NCBI GenBank assembly: GCA_948567375.1
Contig: OX419757.1
Span: forward strand, 8,556,001 to 8,620,000
Source: Lunularia cruciata
Taxonomy: Eukaryota > Streptophyta > Marchantiopsida > Lunulariales > Lunulariaceae
Reading direction: 5' to 3'
DNA: 64,000 nucleotides
The notes beneath the pieces are model-generated. The model had not been told where the DNA came from and made no database searches. It saw nothing but the letters and a program-made list of their open reading frames with translations. Shown in pieces: positions 11,880-22,640 of the stretch (position 1 is the first letter of the stretch; each line of letters begins with the position of its first letter). The position numbers were made by a program, and so were the translations under genes.

Positions 11880-12430
11880 TTTTTGTACTTTGATTAAACC
11901 CTATGTTCTGCCAGAGGGAAGTTGGGGCCTGAGTATTATTAGGCAAAGTTAGACAGAGTACTGAATACTTTGTCTTCAGATTAATCCCTATTTTCTGCCA
12001 AAGTTTAGTCGGGGGCCTGTGTATTATTACACAGAGTATTGAATACTCTATCTTTAGATTAAACCTTGTTTTCTGCCAGAGATTAGTTGGGGACCTGAGT
12101 ATTATTAGACAGAGTTAGATAGAGTATTGAATGCTCTGTCTTTAGATTTAATATTCTAATCTAAACCCTTCTAAACCCTTCGTTCTGCCAGAGTTTAGTT
12201 GAGGACCTGAGTATTATTAGACAAAGTTAGACAGAGTTTTGAGTACTTTGTCTTCAGATTAAACCCTTAGGGACCCAAAGCTTAGTTGGGAACTTGAGTA
12301 TTCTTAGACAGAGTTAGACCGAGTATTGTATACTCTGTTTTCTTTAGGGAGTTTTTTTTTAGGGAACAGAGAGTTTAGTTGGGGATCTGAGTATTTTTAG
12401 ACCAAGTACTGAATACTCTTATTAGAAAAA
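11880..12430 (+). repeat. Degenerate tandem array, about 80-110 bp units
   Basis: About five to six units start with attaaaccct or a variant (about 11893, 11981, 12059, 12170, 12259), continue with ttctgccagag and ttagttgggg, then carry cctgagtattattagacaga and an end like gaatactctgtctttag. Spacing varies from 78 to 110 bases. Looser relatives of the attaaacc motif extend back to about 11700 and on to about 12680. It is an old minisatellite, possibly internal to an unrecognised transposon. Confidence 0.7.
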
Positions 12431-12783
12431 GTAGTTTTATGAGGGAATTGGTTTCTTTGTTCCGTTGAAACTAGGGACTTTTATTACCCGATGTCTTCTA
12501 GTTTATCCGTCGTGAAACCCTGTATCGGCAAACTATGAGAGAACTACTTTAAGGTAAGAGTATATTTAGAACAACTTTACGAGTTCCGTTTGGTTGTTTT
12601 TTGGCATTCTGATTAAACCCTATTTTCCATATTGTTCAAAATGAGCACTTTGATTAAAACGACCTAGTTTAGGGTCAGACTATTTTTGGAACTAGTATAG
12701 CTGCTTGGTTTGGCACTATGATGTTTAGATGTTTTCTTTGGTTTAATACACTTCCTAGGATGCGAGTTTAGGGCTACTATACA

Positions 12784-13269
12784 ATGATAGGGTGTTTCTT
12801 TCAGGTGGAGTTGTGCATAGGGCTACTCTACAATGATAGGGTGTTTTCTTTCAGGTGGAGTTTGTGCACAGAGTATGCAAGGACTAGGGACAAGGCCACT
12901 CACACAAGGATGGTACATGGGAAACTTTTCACCTTGACCCTTGGAGGCATAAGGAATGCATTTGCATTAGTGGAGGGTTTATTAGGAAGAAGGAGACATG
13001 TCCCTCAGGGGCTGATAAAGGAGTGGTCCCCTGTTTGTGATTTCACTGCCAAGAGGTATTTGGCTTGGCAGTGCATATATCCGGCATGGCGTGCATTCTT
13101 CCGAATGTTGGGATCCACTATTATTCCCTTGAGGCGGCACAAGATAGTACATGTGCATGCTATCTTCAATGTTACTAGCAAGGTTTTGAGGTCAAGCATA
13201 GAAGATGATTGTGCATGTTTATGCTTCAAGCTGTTGAGGCAAAGGTGTGGTTCTTATAAAAGTAGTTGA
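12784..13269 (+). CDS. Unrecognised 161-codon open frame
   Basis: I do not recognise this protein. The frame has a gene-like composition, with stretches such as FTAKRYLAWQCIYPAWRAFF and DDCACLCFKLLRQRCGS, so it looks like part of a once-coding sequence. No catalytic motif, signal peptide or membrane segment is convincing. Immediately upstream a short piece (gggctactataca...) is repeated, and downstream the frame runs into an 88-bp tandem duplication. It is probably a remnant of a transposon-borne or retroposed gene. Confidence 0.25.
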   Translation: MIGCFFQVELCIGLLYNDRVFSFRWSLCTEYARTRDKATHTRMVHGKLFTLTLGGIRNAFALVEGLLGRRRHVPQGLIKEWSPVCDFTAKRYLAWQCIYPAWRAFFRMLGSTIIPLRRHKIVHVHAIFNVTSKVLRSSIEDDCACLCFKLLRQRCGSYKSS

Positions 13270-13280
13270 GGCATCCATAT

Positions 13281-13456
13281 GGTAGGTGGTTCAAGTTGAG
13301 CTTTGTGGGTCGATTCCTTACTTGTCTATTTTTGGAGAGTGGTCTCATTGGCAAGGATAAGGTCATATGGTAGGTGGTTCAAGTTGAGCTTTGTGGGTCG
13401 ATTCCTTACTTGTCTATTTTTGGAGAGTGGTCTCATTGGCAAGGATAAGGTCACTT
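13281..13456 (+). repeat. 88-bp tandem duplication, near identical
   Basis: The segment from ggtaggtggttcaagttgag to caaggataaggtc occurs twice back to back (13281-13368 and 13369-13456), with differences only at the last few bases. Near identity points to a recent duplication, compared with the heavy decay around it. Confidence 0.9.
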
Positions 13457-13739
13457 ATGAGGATAGCACAAGAGGTCATTTATGTCCATGCAGCCTATGC
13501 ATCTAGTGACCAAGATGAGGAAGGTGAGTGAGAGTAGAGTGAGAAAGATTTTGGTTTTTATTTATTTTTTAATTGTAACATTTGCCACTATATTTAATGA
13601 GTGTGATCATTGTATTTAATAAATATTATGTTTTCATATATTCTTAGTATATTTATGAATGTTGAACTTTTTAAATGTTAAATTGAGTTTACAGTACTTT
13701 TGAGATTGTTAATCAGAGTTTTAGATGTATTTGTGTCCA

Positions 13740-14700
13740 AGTATCTCTCTTGGTACCCAACCCCATGTTGTGCTGCCTCCTCTAGGTAGAGCCCTTGGTA
13801 GATCCTATTCCACATGTTCATACTATTCTCCATATTTAGAAGAGTTTTACTAGAGGGAGTTCACTATTGCCATGTGGACGTTAGAAGAGACACAACATAG
13901 ATATGAGCAATATAAGGATATGAAGATAGTGGTATCTATGGAGACCCAAATTGACCTCCTACATATGGTCACACATGGGACTAGTGATACCATCTAGTGA
14001 GTCTCAACATATTTGTATAGAGATGCAATTGGAGTTAACATTGACAACACCTACCCATATAGTGGTGCAAACATCTATGACCCATATTGAGCCTCTTCTC
14101 CATGGACAACTTACAAGAGAGCCTAGTGTGACAGAACCTGATATGGATATTATTGCATGGAGACCACAATTCTCACATCCACATGAGTAGATCGACTGAC
14201 TCAACAAGTGGAGGATGACACTCAAGTGTGAGATTTCCATGACCTCATTATTATGTTGAGATAGACCATGACTTCATCCAAACAATTCATTCCCCATGTA
14301 GTTTATGCTCACGAGACACAAAGGAAGATTTTAGTTTTGGATGTTGGTTGTCTTGTAGATATTATGTGGACAAGTTGATATTATGTTGACAAGTTGTCTA
14401 TTCCCACAACGTACAGTCTCCATAGAGTAGTTAGGGTGGTCTTACTTAAGAGGTAGGAGTACATTTCATTATATACCACGGCTAGACATTAGAGAGTTTT
14501 TGGAGTATTGTTGTATTGAGTTTGGGGTTATTATTTAGACAGAGAGCACAAGGATAGAGGTAGAGCACCTCTTCTAGGTCATGTGGGATGAGGGTTTTCT
14601 GCCTGAGGGAGTACGCATTGGGATGTGTCCCATGGTCTATTTGATAGAGAGGATGGGTTCAAGGATACGAGGAGAGAGTTCACACATAGATTATATATTG
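13740..14700 (+). other. Coding-like remnant, unidentified
   Basis: Broken plus-strand frames here, for example at 13951-14190 and around 13780-13980 (LEEFY, WTLEETQHRYEQYKDMK), read like a degraded protein interrupted by stops, but I cannot assign a family. It may belong with the 12784-13269 frame. The region ends where the first solo LTR begins. Confidence 0.25.
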
Positions 14701-14722
14701 CATTTATCATGCCATTTGTAGC

Positions 14723-16412
14723 TATGACAACCCAACAAGTATCACTTTTGCGGTAATTAGCAAGTAAAAGTTTGTTCCTATAGAGATACGAGTCAGAAAT
14801 GGTCAAACACAAAGCAAATGGAAATAATGTAGTTCTTCTTGAGTTCTTCTTGAGTTCTTCTCTAGTCTCTCAGGTAGAAACCACACCACCCAAAAGAGAG
14901 TAACAAGCACTCACTTGGAATCTCATCACAAATTACACACTCATAATCAAAACTCCATCAAATTCTGTCCAAACAAATCTTGATTGTGATGATTCAAATT
15001 CTACCAAAGATGGCTACTTCACTAAAAATGACTTTGCTCCAAATTGTGTCCCACCCTTCTATTAAAGGCAACACCTTCCTTGATAAAAAATTGCTTCACA
15101 TCACACTTTTACACTCACAAATGCAGAATACTACCAATGCTACAATTCCTCTTAGATCTATCAAGGCATTGCTTTAATTTCACTTCACTCAAGATCAAAC
15201 ACACATAATGAAGATCAAGGTTGTGGAATCCAACATCCAACAAGTACACTGACTTGCACTTCAAAATTCTCCACACACTCACAAATACAAGCACAAACTT
15301 GACACTCAAATTTAAGCTCAAGCGACGAGCATTGAGAATCATCACTCAAAAATTATGAATATTGAACAACAATTTCCTATGAATGCCTCCTTTAAATAGG
15401 CAAAGCACTCAACTTCTTCCTACAAATCTCTAGATTTGAATCAGCTTACTACCACTTCAAATTTCTACTTCTAAATCTCAAAATCCAAAATGACCACTCG
15501 CTTCTTCATATTTGTCAATTCTATCTCAAATTGGCTTGTTAACCCCATCCAATGTCTACCTCTATCTCAGCTTCCAAACCCAAAGTAACTTCATGCACTT
15601 CCCTTTCTTTGGGTCTATATATTATCACTAAATCTTTTTCCAATTCTCTTACCTCTTCATGCTGAACTGCAATTAAAGACATGGGTAATCTATCTGCAAC
15701 CCACTCTCTCCTAATGTCTCCAATAATTGACCCAAAGACACTACTGTCTGATCTGCACGTTAGGTTCATTCATTATTGCTACTTCTCCTTCAATTTCTAT
15801 CATATCTTTAATTTGAACTAAAATTAAAATCATGGGTATCCTAACTATCTATTCTTTCTCTACTCTAAGTTCCTCAAATGACTTTGGCAAGACACCCAAA
15901 GTCACTTGCCCCACACTCCAATGTTTGACTACCTCAAATTGTGTCACCTTTGTCATGAGGCAAAGTCTCTTGACCCAAAGTCATATAAGTCCAAAGTCGT
16001 ATAGACCCAAAAAACCCAACCTAAAGTCACTCAACTACTCCATACATCTAATATAGAAACTTAAAAAATTTGTAACTTCTACAATAGACCTCAAAACTTA
16101 ACAATTTTGGTGGCAATGAAAAGCCCTAAAAGAGACTCTTCCACGAGATATATCATGCACGATTTGGACATGTGGTCATTGAGATACATGCCCCACAATA
16201 ATCCTGCCTTCCAACTTTCATTCCTCGGTGAAGTATCCTTATTGTCCTTCCAATCCAATCCGAGTCCTTCTTCCTTTTGACACAAAGTAGACCTCCTCTG
16301 GTCAGATCAAAATACACGCTTCTCCTCATTCTTTTCCATTTGGGTTCAATTTGGTTTCAATAATGCACTTCTTCTTTAAAACTTGTCCAAAATTAAAAAT
16401 GTGGGTACCACA
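14723..16412. mobile_element. Solo LTR, family 1, copy 1
   Basis: A 1690-bp unit begins TATGACAACCCAACAAG (consensus TGTGACAACCCGG) and ends GTGGGTACCACA. It is flanked by GTAGC (14718-14722) and ATAGC (16413-16417), a 5-bp target duplication with one mismatch. The same unit occurs at 28841-30907 and 43893-45849. The TG...CA ends and 5-bp duplications identify LTRs, and no internal gag or pol lies between paired copies, so these are solo LTRs. This is the most diverged copy: its first dinucleotide is mutated to TA and it is the shortest. Confidence 0.85.
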
Positions 16413-16848
16413 ATAGCGTCGCACCTAGATCCACAAACGCTAGAGTAGTAGTGTTGGTAGTCAAAGGTATTTTGGTAGTTACTCATAGACTACTTGTTGA
16501 CAATCAGATTTCATGTTTGGGGTATTGACTATATGGTAGGATCCATTGTCACTTGCACCGTTCACACTCTCGAGTGTGCCATCAATAGGACTGTTAGGGT
16601 TGGAGACCTAGGTCAAGCTTAGGGAGTATACTTTTGAAGTGTAGCTCCAAAGAGCTCACTTCTTTGATGTTAAGCCTTCGAGTTCCTGGCTATGGTGGAT
16701 AGAGGCCAACGAGTGTCATTTAGAGTCTCTTAGGTAGAGTGGGTATGGCTTGGTTGTAATCAATGCCCAATAATTGGCAGATTGTTGAGTGATAGATCAA
16801 GTACTAATTTGATTGAGTGTGGCTCGAGTTGAGAAAAAACTGATTACA
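16413..16848 (+). repeat. Segment shared with 41336-41768 (probable LTR part)
   Basis: From gtcgcacc to aactgatta this closely matches 41336-41768 in the same orientation. Here it lies upstream of gag remnants, there downstream of integrase and PHD remnants, as expected for the two LTRs (or LTR parts) of one gypsy element. I cannot place clean TG/CA ends or a primer-binding site. Confidence 0.6.
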
Positions 16849-17580
16849 TCAAGGAAGTGAAGTTAGAGGGAAATTGGGTGCAAGAACTAAAGGTGTTGGT
16901 GGTATTTCCAAGCCTTGTTGATTGTTGGTAGCTCAATTGTGATTCAAATTTCCTTGAAAGTGATTGTGTGGAGAAGCTCTTTCAAATTGATGTAGATTTG
17001 GCAGTGAGGTAGACGGTGTGCGGAAGTGTTGGCCAAATTTGCTTGAGAATAGAGTAAATTTCAAGAAGTGGTGTTCATTTTGAGCTCAAGAGGTGAAAGA
17101 AAGACCATTTTGGTGCAAATCAAGCTTGAAAGGCAAAATTGAAGGTAGAGTTCAAAACACATTCCCATGAATTAGAGATTTGAAGATCCTTATCTTTTCA
17201 ATTTGGCTCGAGTGGAGATTTGGCAATTAGTCAACTCTAGGGATTTACATCAACTTTTATGTCAAACTTTGGCTTGAGTTGGAGGAGCTTGGCCATATTT
17301 GGAGGAGGATTTCTAGATTTGGAGAGTGTTTGAAGTGGCAAGAAGAAAATACTCATTTGGCTTATGTCAAATTTTGGCTCAAGTTGGAGAATCTTGGCCA
17401 GATTTAGAGAAGGTTTGCTAGATTTGGAGAGGGTTTGAAATGGCAAGAAGAAAGGCCTCATTTGGGCATTTAGAGGCTTTGAAGCATAAGGCTGTGGACT
17501 ATAAGAGGCTACAAAGGCCTAGAACAGCTTGTTGGCTTGAGGCTAGGTAGTTTAGAGTAGTTTTTGGTCATTTTTTGGTA
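16849..17580 (+). other. Noncoding leader-like region
   Basis: No protein motif is seen. It lies between the LTR-like segment and the gag remnant, where an untranslated leader would be. It includes a 105-bp duplication, listed separately. Confidence 0.3.
17261..17470 (+). repeat. 105-bp tandem duplication
   Basis: Copies start at gtcaaactttggcttgagtt (17261) and gtcaaattttggctcaagtt (17366). Both run through a ttggagagtg or ttggagaggg motif and a tggcaagaagaaa motif. They are diverged by roughly a tenth by eye. Confidence 0.75.
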
Positions 17581-17584
17581 ACAT

Positions 17585-17672
17585 CCACCCACCTTGTTAG
17601 AATGTAAGTAACAAGGGTTGAACCCTAGATCTTTGGTTCTTACGTTGGTGCTCTAGCCAATTGATCCATCCT
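17585..17672 (-). repeat. tRNA-derived SINE-like fragment
   Basis: Read on the minus strand, TGGATCAATTGGCTAGAGC-like sequence (17650-17668) resembles a pol III A box, and GGGTTCAACCC (17615-17624) resembles a B box about 30 bases further on, as in tRNA genes. The 3' half of a tRNA is not followed by a proper acceptor stem, which fits the tRNA-derived head of a plant SINE. No poly(A) tail or second copy was found. Confidence 0.45.
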
Positions 17673-18339
17673 TACTTGTTGTCCTAATGAATATTCCACT
17701 CATATCTATACACATGTGGCTTTGGCTAGGAGACACAGTTTGATCCCATTCTTGGTGATCATGGTAGCTTAGGAAGTAAAGAGCTCCATTTTATGTCAAA
17801 TTCCCAATGGTGACTCAATCTGGTGTTGATTATGAGATGGAGGGTTTTTGTGTTGATTTCTTATGATTGGACCTCCTCCAATCTCTACTTCCTATTTGTG
17901 CACCATGTTTGTATGAGATGCCTTATCTTTAGAGCATTGGTGCTTTCGTGTGTTCTCAATAGTGAGTCTGGAGTGATAATCTATAGACTATGAGAGTGTA
18001 TGTTGTGATTGCAGGTTAAAAGTCGCCCTTCTTCTAGTGTAATTGTCATAATTAGAGCTATACTAGTGGGTGGTGTTGGCACTTGGTGGTGATTCTTCAT
18101 GGAGTACTTGTAGTAGTTATGGTTGCGGTTTGCAATATATGATTACTTTGTCATGATAAAGTTCTTTGGGGATTCTAGAGGAGATAGTATTGCAATACAT
18201 AGTGGGTTTACTTGGATTGGTGCTTTGTATCGGTCTGTATCTTAGGTCCCATTGAGAGAGGAGATTGACTTTGAGTTGGAGTCTGACATAGGAGGTAATT
18301 TAGTTGAGAGTGCATTTGGTGTGTCTACACCATTGTTGT
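17673..18339 (+). other. Leader or gag N-terminal remnant, unassigned
   Basis: Frames are broken. From about 18240 the reading EEIDFELESDIGGNL and ALLWYSGYH suggests decayed coding sequence leading into the gag block that follows. Nothing firmer can be said. Confidence 0.3.
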
Positions 18340-18804
18340 GGGACATGGACAAGATTTATGGGCCTTCCTATGCGTTACTTTGGTATAGTGGGTATCATTG
18401 AGTTGGATGACTTCATCCAAGAGTTTGATAGTTGGTGTAATCTACAATATAGAACTTGTGGAACTTGACCTTGTTCACACCCTTCATGGCATGGAAGAAG
18501 TTGCTTCAACACTTGAAGGGTCTGTCGATAGATGACTATCATGAGTTCAAGAGAGCTCACTTCAAGGAGATTGAGCTATGGAGACAAAATTGGACTCCAA
18601 ACTATATCTCCATCACTTCAAGCTCAGTTTCTAGGGATATATCAATAGTACTCATAACTTCTAGCTCTAGTAGCATTGGTGGATCTCTTGGAGATGGTGT
18701 TACTACAAGTGGAGGGACCACTACAAGAGGTGGTGTATACTAAGGTTTAACCCCATGGTAGATTTCTTCTAGTGTTTGAGGTAGAACTACAAAGGAGTGT
18801 GTTT
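18340..18804 (+). pseudogene. Ty3/gypsy gag fragment, part 1
   Basis: Decayed capsid-like sequence reads LDDFIQEFDSWCNLQYRTCG near 18397-18456. After a frameshift it continues WKKLLQHLKGLSIDDYHEF and AHFKEIELWRQNWTPNY (18456-18620), then a Ser/Thr/Gly-rich tail ending GGTTTRGGVY. The Trp/Leu-spaced pattern is that of retrotransposon Gag, which would form the particle packaging the RNA. Stops and frameshifts make it nonfunctional. It is cut at 18804 by an LTR-like insert and appears to continue at 19490. Confidence 0.55.
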
Positions 18805-19489
18805 TGTAATACCCATTTGTGCATGTGTGCGTTATTATGATATTTAGCTTAGTATTACAAATACTTCAGATATATTATTTATAAAGAGATAAAGGATGGT
18901 TCTACATTAGTCATGATTAGCTAAAGTTAGTCATAGCTAAGATGGTGGGGACCTTACTTTAGAGGAAGTGGAAAAGATGAGCACCACTATTTTGGATTCT
19001 AGTGTGTTGACTTGGTATTATTCATAGGTATTTGGCTTTGAGGAAAGAGTTGAGAACTCTTGGGTCTGCAAGCCTTTTTGTTTGGATTCTTCTATAGTCC
19101 AAGGATAGCCCATGTGAAGGAATCTTTGACTTAGTGGTTGGGTCAAGACACAATCACATGCTTAGTGGAATATGCCCATGTGGATGGATATTCCTTTATA
19201 CTTTTTGACTTTACTTGACTTTTAGCCTAGTAACTTGAGTTACTCTAATAATTAGTAACTTTGGTATGTAACCATTTCACTAGTATATAAACTAGGGGTG
19301 AGGAAGTACTCATCATCCTTTCATTTGCAATTTGCAACTATCTCTCTCTCATTGAGTTCTCTAGTGAGCAATGTCTGGAGTCTTGGCGTGTTAGCCTTGG
19401 AGGACTATGATGGAGTTGGGGTTCCTTGCCTTCTTAGTCCATGGTGCGCTACCATAATAGTCATAGAGGTTCATCTTGAGTGAGAGACA
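18805..19489 (+). mobile_element. LTR-like repeat family 2, copy A
   Basis: A 685-bp unit starts TGTAATACCCATTTGTGCATG and ends GTGAGAGACA. It is closely related to 19917-20597 and, inverted, to 22641-23312. It contains a TATA box (TATATAA at 19284-19290) followed by AACTAGGGGTGAGG and a region like an R/U5, so it would be an LTR with its promoter. No matching 5-bp target duplication is visible at its borders. Confidence 0.6.
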
Positions 19490-19830
19490 TGCCATCTCAC
19501 AAGACTGACAAGTTGAAGAGCTTGTAGGAGTTCTAGCAAAAGGCCGGAGAGAACCTATACAAGGCATACACTTGCATGAGACGGCTAATTAATTTTACTC
19601 AAGGAGTTACTAAGGCCTAGGCAGTCTAGTTTTGGTATGGGATATTGGACAAGGAGTTGTGATATAGAGGTTGTGATGCTACGTTGTTATAGGTTACTTT
19701 GCCTATTTTGGCAATTGTCTTTGGTTTGGCTGAGCGTATTGAGCTAAACATGGCGGAGGAGAGAGTGGTCACATTTAAATTTGGTAGGGAGATCTCATCC
19801 ACAACTATCACTTCTTCCAAAGTGTAGTAG
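19490..19830 (+). pseudogene. Ty3/gypsy gag fragment, part 2
   Basis: The plus strand reads PSHKTDKLKSL, then QKAGENL, RLINFTQGVTKA, FWYGILDKEL and finally AIVFGLAERIELNMAEERVV with no stop in the last block. Several in-frame TAG codons stand where glutamine (CAG) is likely. It is helical Gag-type sequence. It lies between LTR-like copies A and B and probably continued from the block ending at 18804. Confidence 0.55.
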
Positions 19831-19916
19831 AGTGCACCATGCCATGTTGGTTTCTAAGGACAAGGTGGACAACCCAAATCCTATCGAGCGAGTGGAGTGC
19901 ATAGTGTAGCTAGACT

Positions 19917-20597
19917 TGTAATACCCATTTGTGCATGTATGTGATATTGTGATATTTAGTTTAGCATTACAAATACTTGAGAAATATTATTTAGATAGAG
20001 ATAAAAGATGGTTTTAGATTAGTCATGATTAGCTAAAGTTATTCATAGTTAAGATAGAGAGGACCATACTTTAGAGGAAGTAGAAAAGATAAGCACCACT
20101 ATTTTGTATTCTAGTGTATTGACTTTATATTATTCCTAGGTGTTTGGTTTTGAGGAAAGAGTTGAGAACTCTTGGACCCACAAACCTTTTTGGTTTTGGA
20201 TTCTTCTATAATCCAAGGATAGCCCATGTGAAGGAATCCTTGACTTAGTGGTTGGGTCAAGATAAGAACACATGCTTAAGAGAATATTCCCATCAATATG
20301 GATATTAATTTAGACTTTTGACTTTATTTGACTTTTAACCTAGTAACTTGAGTTACTCTAGTAATTAGTTACTTTGGTACGTAACTATTTCACAAGTATA
20401 TAAACTAGGGGTGAGGAGGTACTCATCATCCTTTCATTTGCAACTATTTTTCTCTCATTGGGTTCTTTAGTAAGTAATGGTTTTGAGTCTTGGAGTGTTA
20501 GCCTTAGAGGAGTATGATGGAGTTTGGGTTCTTTGCCTTCTTAGTCCATGGTGTGTTACCATAATAGCCATTAGAGATTCATCTTGAGTGAGAGATA
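19917..20597 (+). mobile_element. LTR-like repeat family 2, copy B
   Basis: Same unit as copy A: TGTAATACCCATTTGTGCATG at the start, TATATAA at 20397-20403, and GTGAGAGATA at the end (terminal CA mutated or the border lying further right). Flanks AGACT and GGTTA do not match. Orientation equals copy A. Confidence 0.6.
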
Positions 20598-21780
20598 GGT
20601 TAGTCACAAACCCTTACCTTTATTTTTGGGTTGACACAACCAATGAGTGGTTTTTTTGCTTGTTGAACCTATGGTGGACCTTTCCATAGGAGAGAGTGCA
20701 CTTAAAGCAACAGACTAGATACCTCTAGTGCATCTCAATGTGCATAAAGATAGTGTGACCATTGCCACAGATTTGATCACACTAGTGACCGATGCTTTGA
20801 CCTACACCCAAAGTTACGGAGTGGGAGGGCTGCTATGGCAAGTGGTAGAGGAGCTCCAAGTCATGGAGGATGAGGTGGTAGAGGATCCACACTTGGTAGA
20901 GATGCAATACCTACCCTTACTTCCAATATAGCCATGGTTACTTGGATTGAGCCATTGGAGCAAAGATTGGCTAGCATGGCTATAGCTTAGAAAAGATTGG
21001 ATTTGGGTGCAAAGGCTTCTACCTCATATGTTGGTGATAGAGATGTCTTGGAAACCATGTGTGGAGCAACACAAGTGGATGCATATGCCGCAATGACTAG
21101 GAGTGCTATACATGCTTCAGAGCCTAAAGGAGCATTAGTGGAGCTTGACCCACAGAGAGGAGAAGTTGGTACACATGTCAAACTTCCTTAGTCTTTTACA
21201 CTCTCCAAGGCACTATCTACCTACTAGTCAGCCACCTGCTACTACACCAATTGAGTCTAGCTCGATGTTGGGGGCAACTTAGTTGATTATGCACTTCTCT
21301 TTATTCTCAACCGGTGACATGTTTTCATTGGGAGTTGACCTAGCCTTAGTGTTTAGATTGGCTGACACGCTTTGTGATAGTAAGGATTATGTGGTTCCTA
21401 CTTCTAGAGTAGAAGTGGTTGATAGTAGAGTTGACTTGGTTGAGGAACATGGGATCTGCTCAGCGACCAATGGTTTATAGCAAGCAACAACGGCTAGATT
21501 AGAGGAGTTACCAACTAGAACGGCCTTTGAGTGAGCATGGTTTACACATGGAGTTGTCCTTCTGGATAACCAGAGGAGGATTTTTCATTTGGTGGGACCT
21601 TCAAGGAAGGTCTATACACCACAAAGGGTCTTACTACTCTGGTGTATAGCCTTTTATGTTGGAGAAGGCTATAGTTGTTGGTTTGGAGTTATAGAAGATC
21701 AATGTGGAGAGGTATCCATTTCAGATCCAAAGATCTCTAAAGGGTGGTTCTACATAGTATATCACATATAGAGAGCTCAT
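20598..21780 (+). pseudogene. Gypsy polyprotein region between gag and methyltransferase-like domain
   Basis: Decayed reading frames include MVDLSIGESALKATD (about 20670), WIEPLEQRLASMA, the 64-codon frame 20997-21191 (DLGAKASTSYVGDRDVLETM) and the 60-codon frame 21589-21771 (GPSRKVYTPQRVLLLWCIAF). They run in the same direction as gag and lead into the methyltransferase-like block. I cannot name a domain; protease would be expected here. Its position between gag and pol-type sequence is the main evidence. Confidence 0.4.
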
Positions 21781-22640
21781 TGTACAAATTCAGCCTGGTC
21801 ATTTGACTAATAGATCTATGGTAAGAGCTCAAGTCATTGCAACAATAGGTGAGTCATATGATGTGTTAGTTGGAGGAGCAATGTTATACTCCATGGGTTT
21901 CAATATTGACTATTAGGAGGAAATAACCTCCTATAGACCAGTTTGGCAGTCCGGTGAGTGATGAGTATGTCACCTACAGGTACAATTCAGTAGTGGTAGT
22001 CTTGGCTCACTACAATTTGGGACCATAGCGGCATCAATTTCAACTTTCAGTGGTTCTGTTACTTGGCTTGGTGACTTATTGGAGAGGAATGTCCATGTAG
22101 AAGATACTCTAGTACCAAAGGAGATTACTTGTATTTGGAAAAAAGTGGGATTGTTCCATCCACCTTGGATGTTCTATTGTGGAGTTCAAAGGAGGCATTG
22201 CAACAACATGCGGATCAATTGGTGCAAAAGGCTTGGAGTGGAGCCTTTGTACCACTAGGAGACCATGTGAAGATAAGCCTTTGGAGTTGATTACCTTGAC
22301 CCTTTTGGACACCACACTCATTGCTTGGCAATATCCAATACAAGGAGTATGTCTACTAGAGTTGTTTTGTGGGATTAGCATTGGACTAGTTGTAGTACTA
22401 TAGGTGGGTATATGAGTACAAAGGTACTTGTATGTGGAGAGAGATGAGATTGCTAAGAAATCTCTCTACATCATGTGGCACACTTGGCCTATTGGTATCT
22501 TGAGTTATTATTGATGTTAGCAGTCAAGGGTTACTAGAAGACTCTACTAGCAGACATTTCCTTGCCGGAGGTGAAGGATCTAGAGAGACATAGTCTTATT
22601 TATTTGGTGATTTTTGGATGGCCATGGTTGTGAGCCGGCC
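21781..22640 (+). pseudogene. DNMT3/DRM-like cytosine-5 methyltransferase domain in a gypsy element
   Basis: Upstream block: YDVLVGGAMLYSMGFNIDY then SYRPVWQSG (about 21860-21955), possibly the end of a protease domain. Next LDVLLWSSKEALQQHADQLV and AWSGAFVPLGDH (22165-22270). After a frameshift comes motif I, VCLLELFCGISIGLVVVL (22347-22401), followed by VQRYLYVERDEIAKKSL, which matches the layout of the SAM-binding strand and acidic residue of C5 methyltransferases, closest to DNMT3/DRM (SLFDGI-type). Further on, DISLPEVKDLERHSLIYLVI then FGWPWL (about 22552-22632) stands where motif IV (PC, catalytic Cys) belongs; the Cys codon is Trp here. The copy is inactive: frameshifts, stops and loss of the Cys. 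It is cut off at 22641 by an inverted LTR-like insert, so later motifs (VI, VIII-X) are missing. Family assignment is from motif recognition only. Confidence 0.65.

Noticed and set aside
17613-17672. Functional tRNA gene
   Set aside because: A and B boxes are present but acceptor and anticodon stems do not form a proper cloverleaf.
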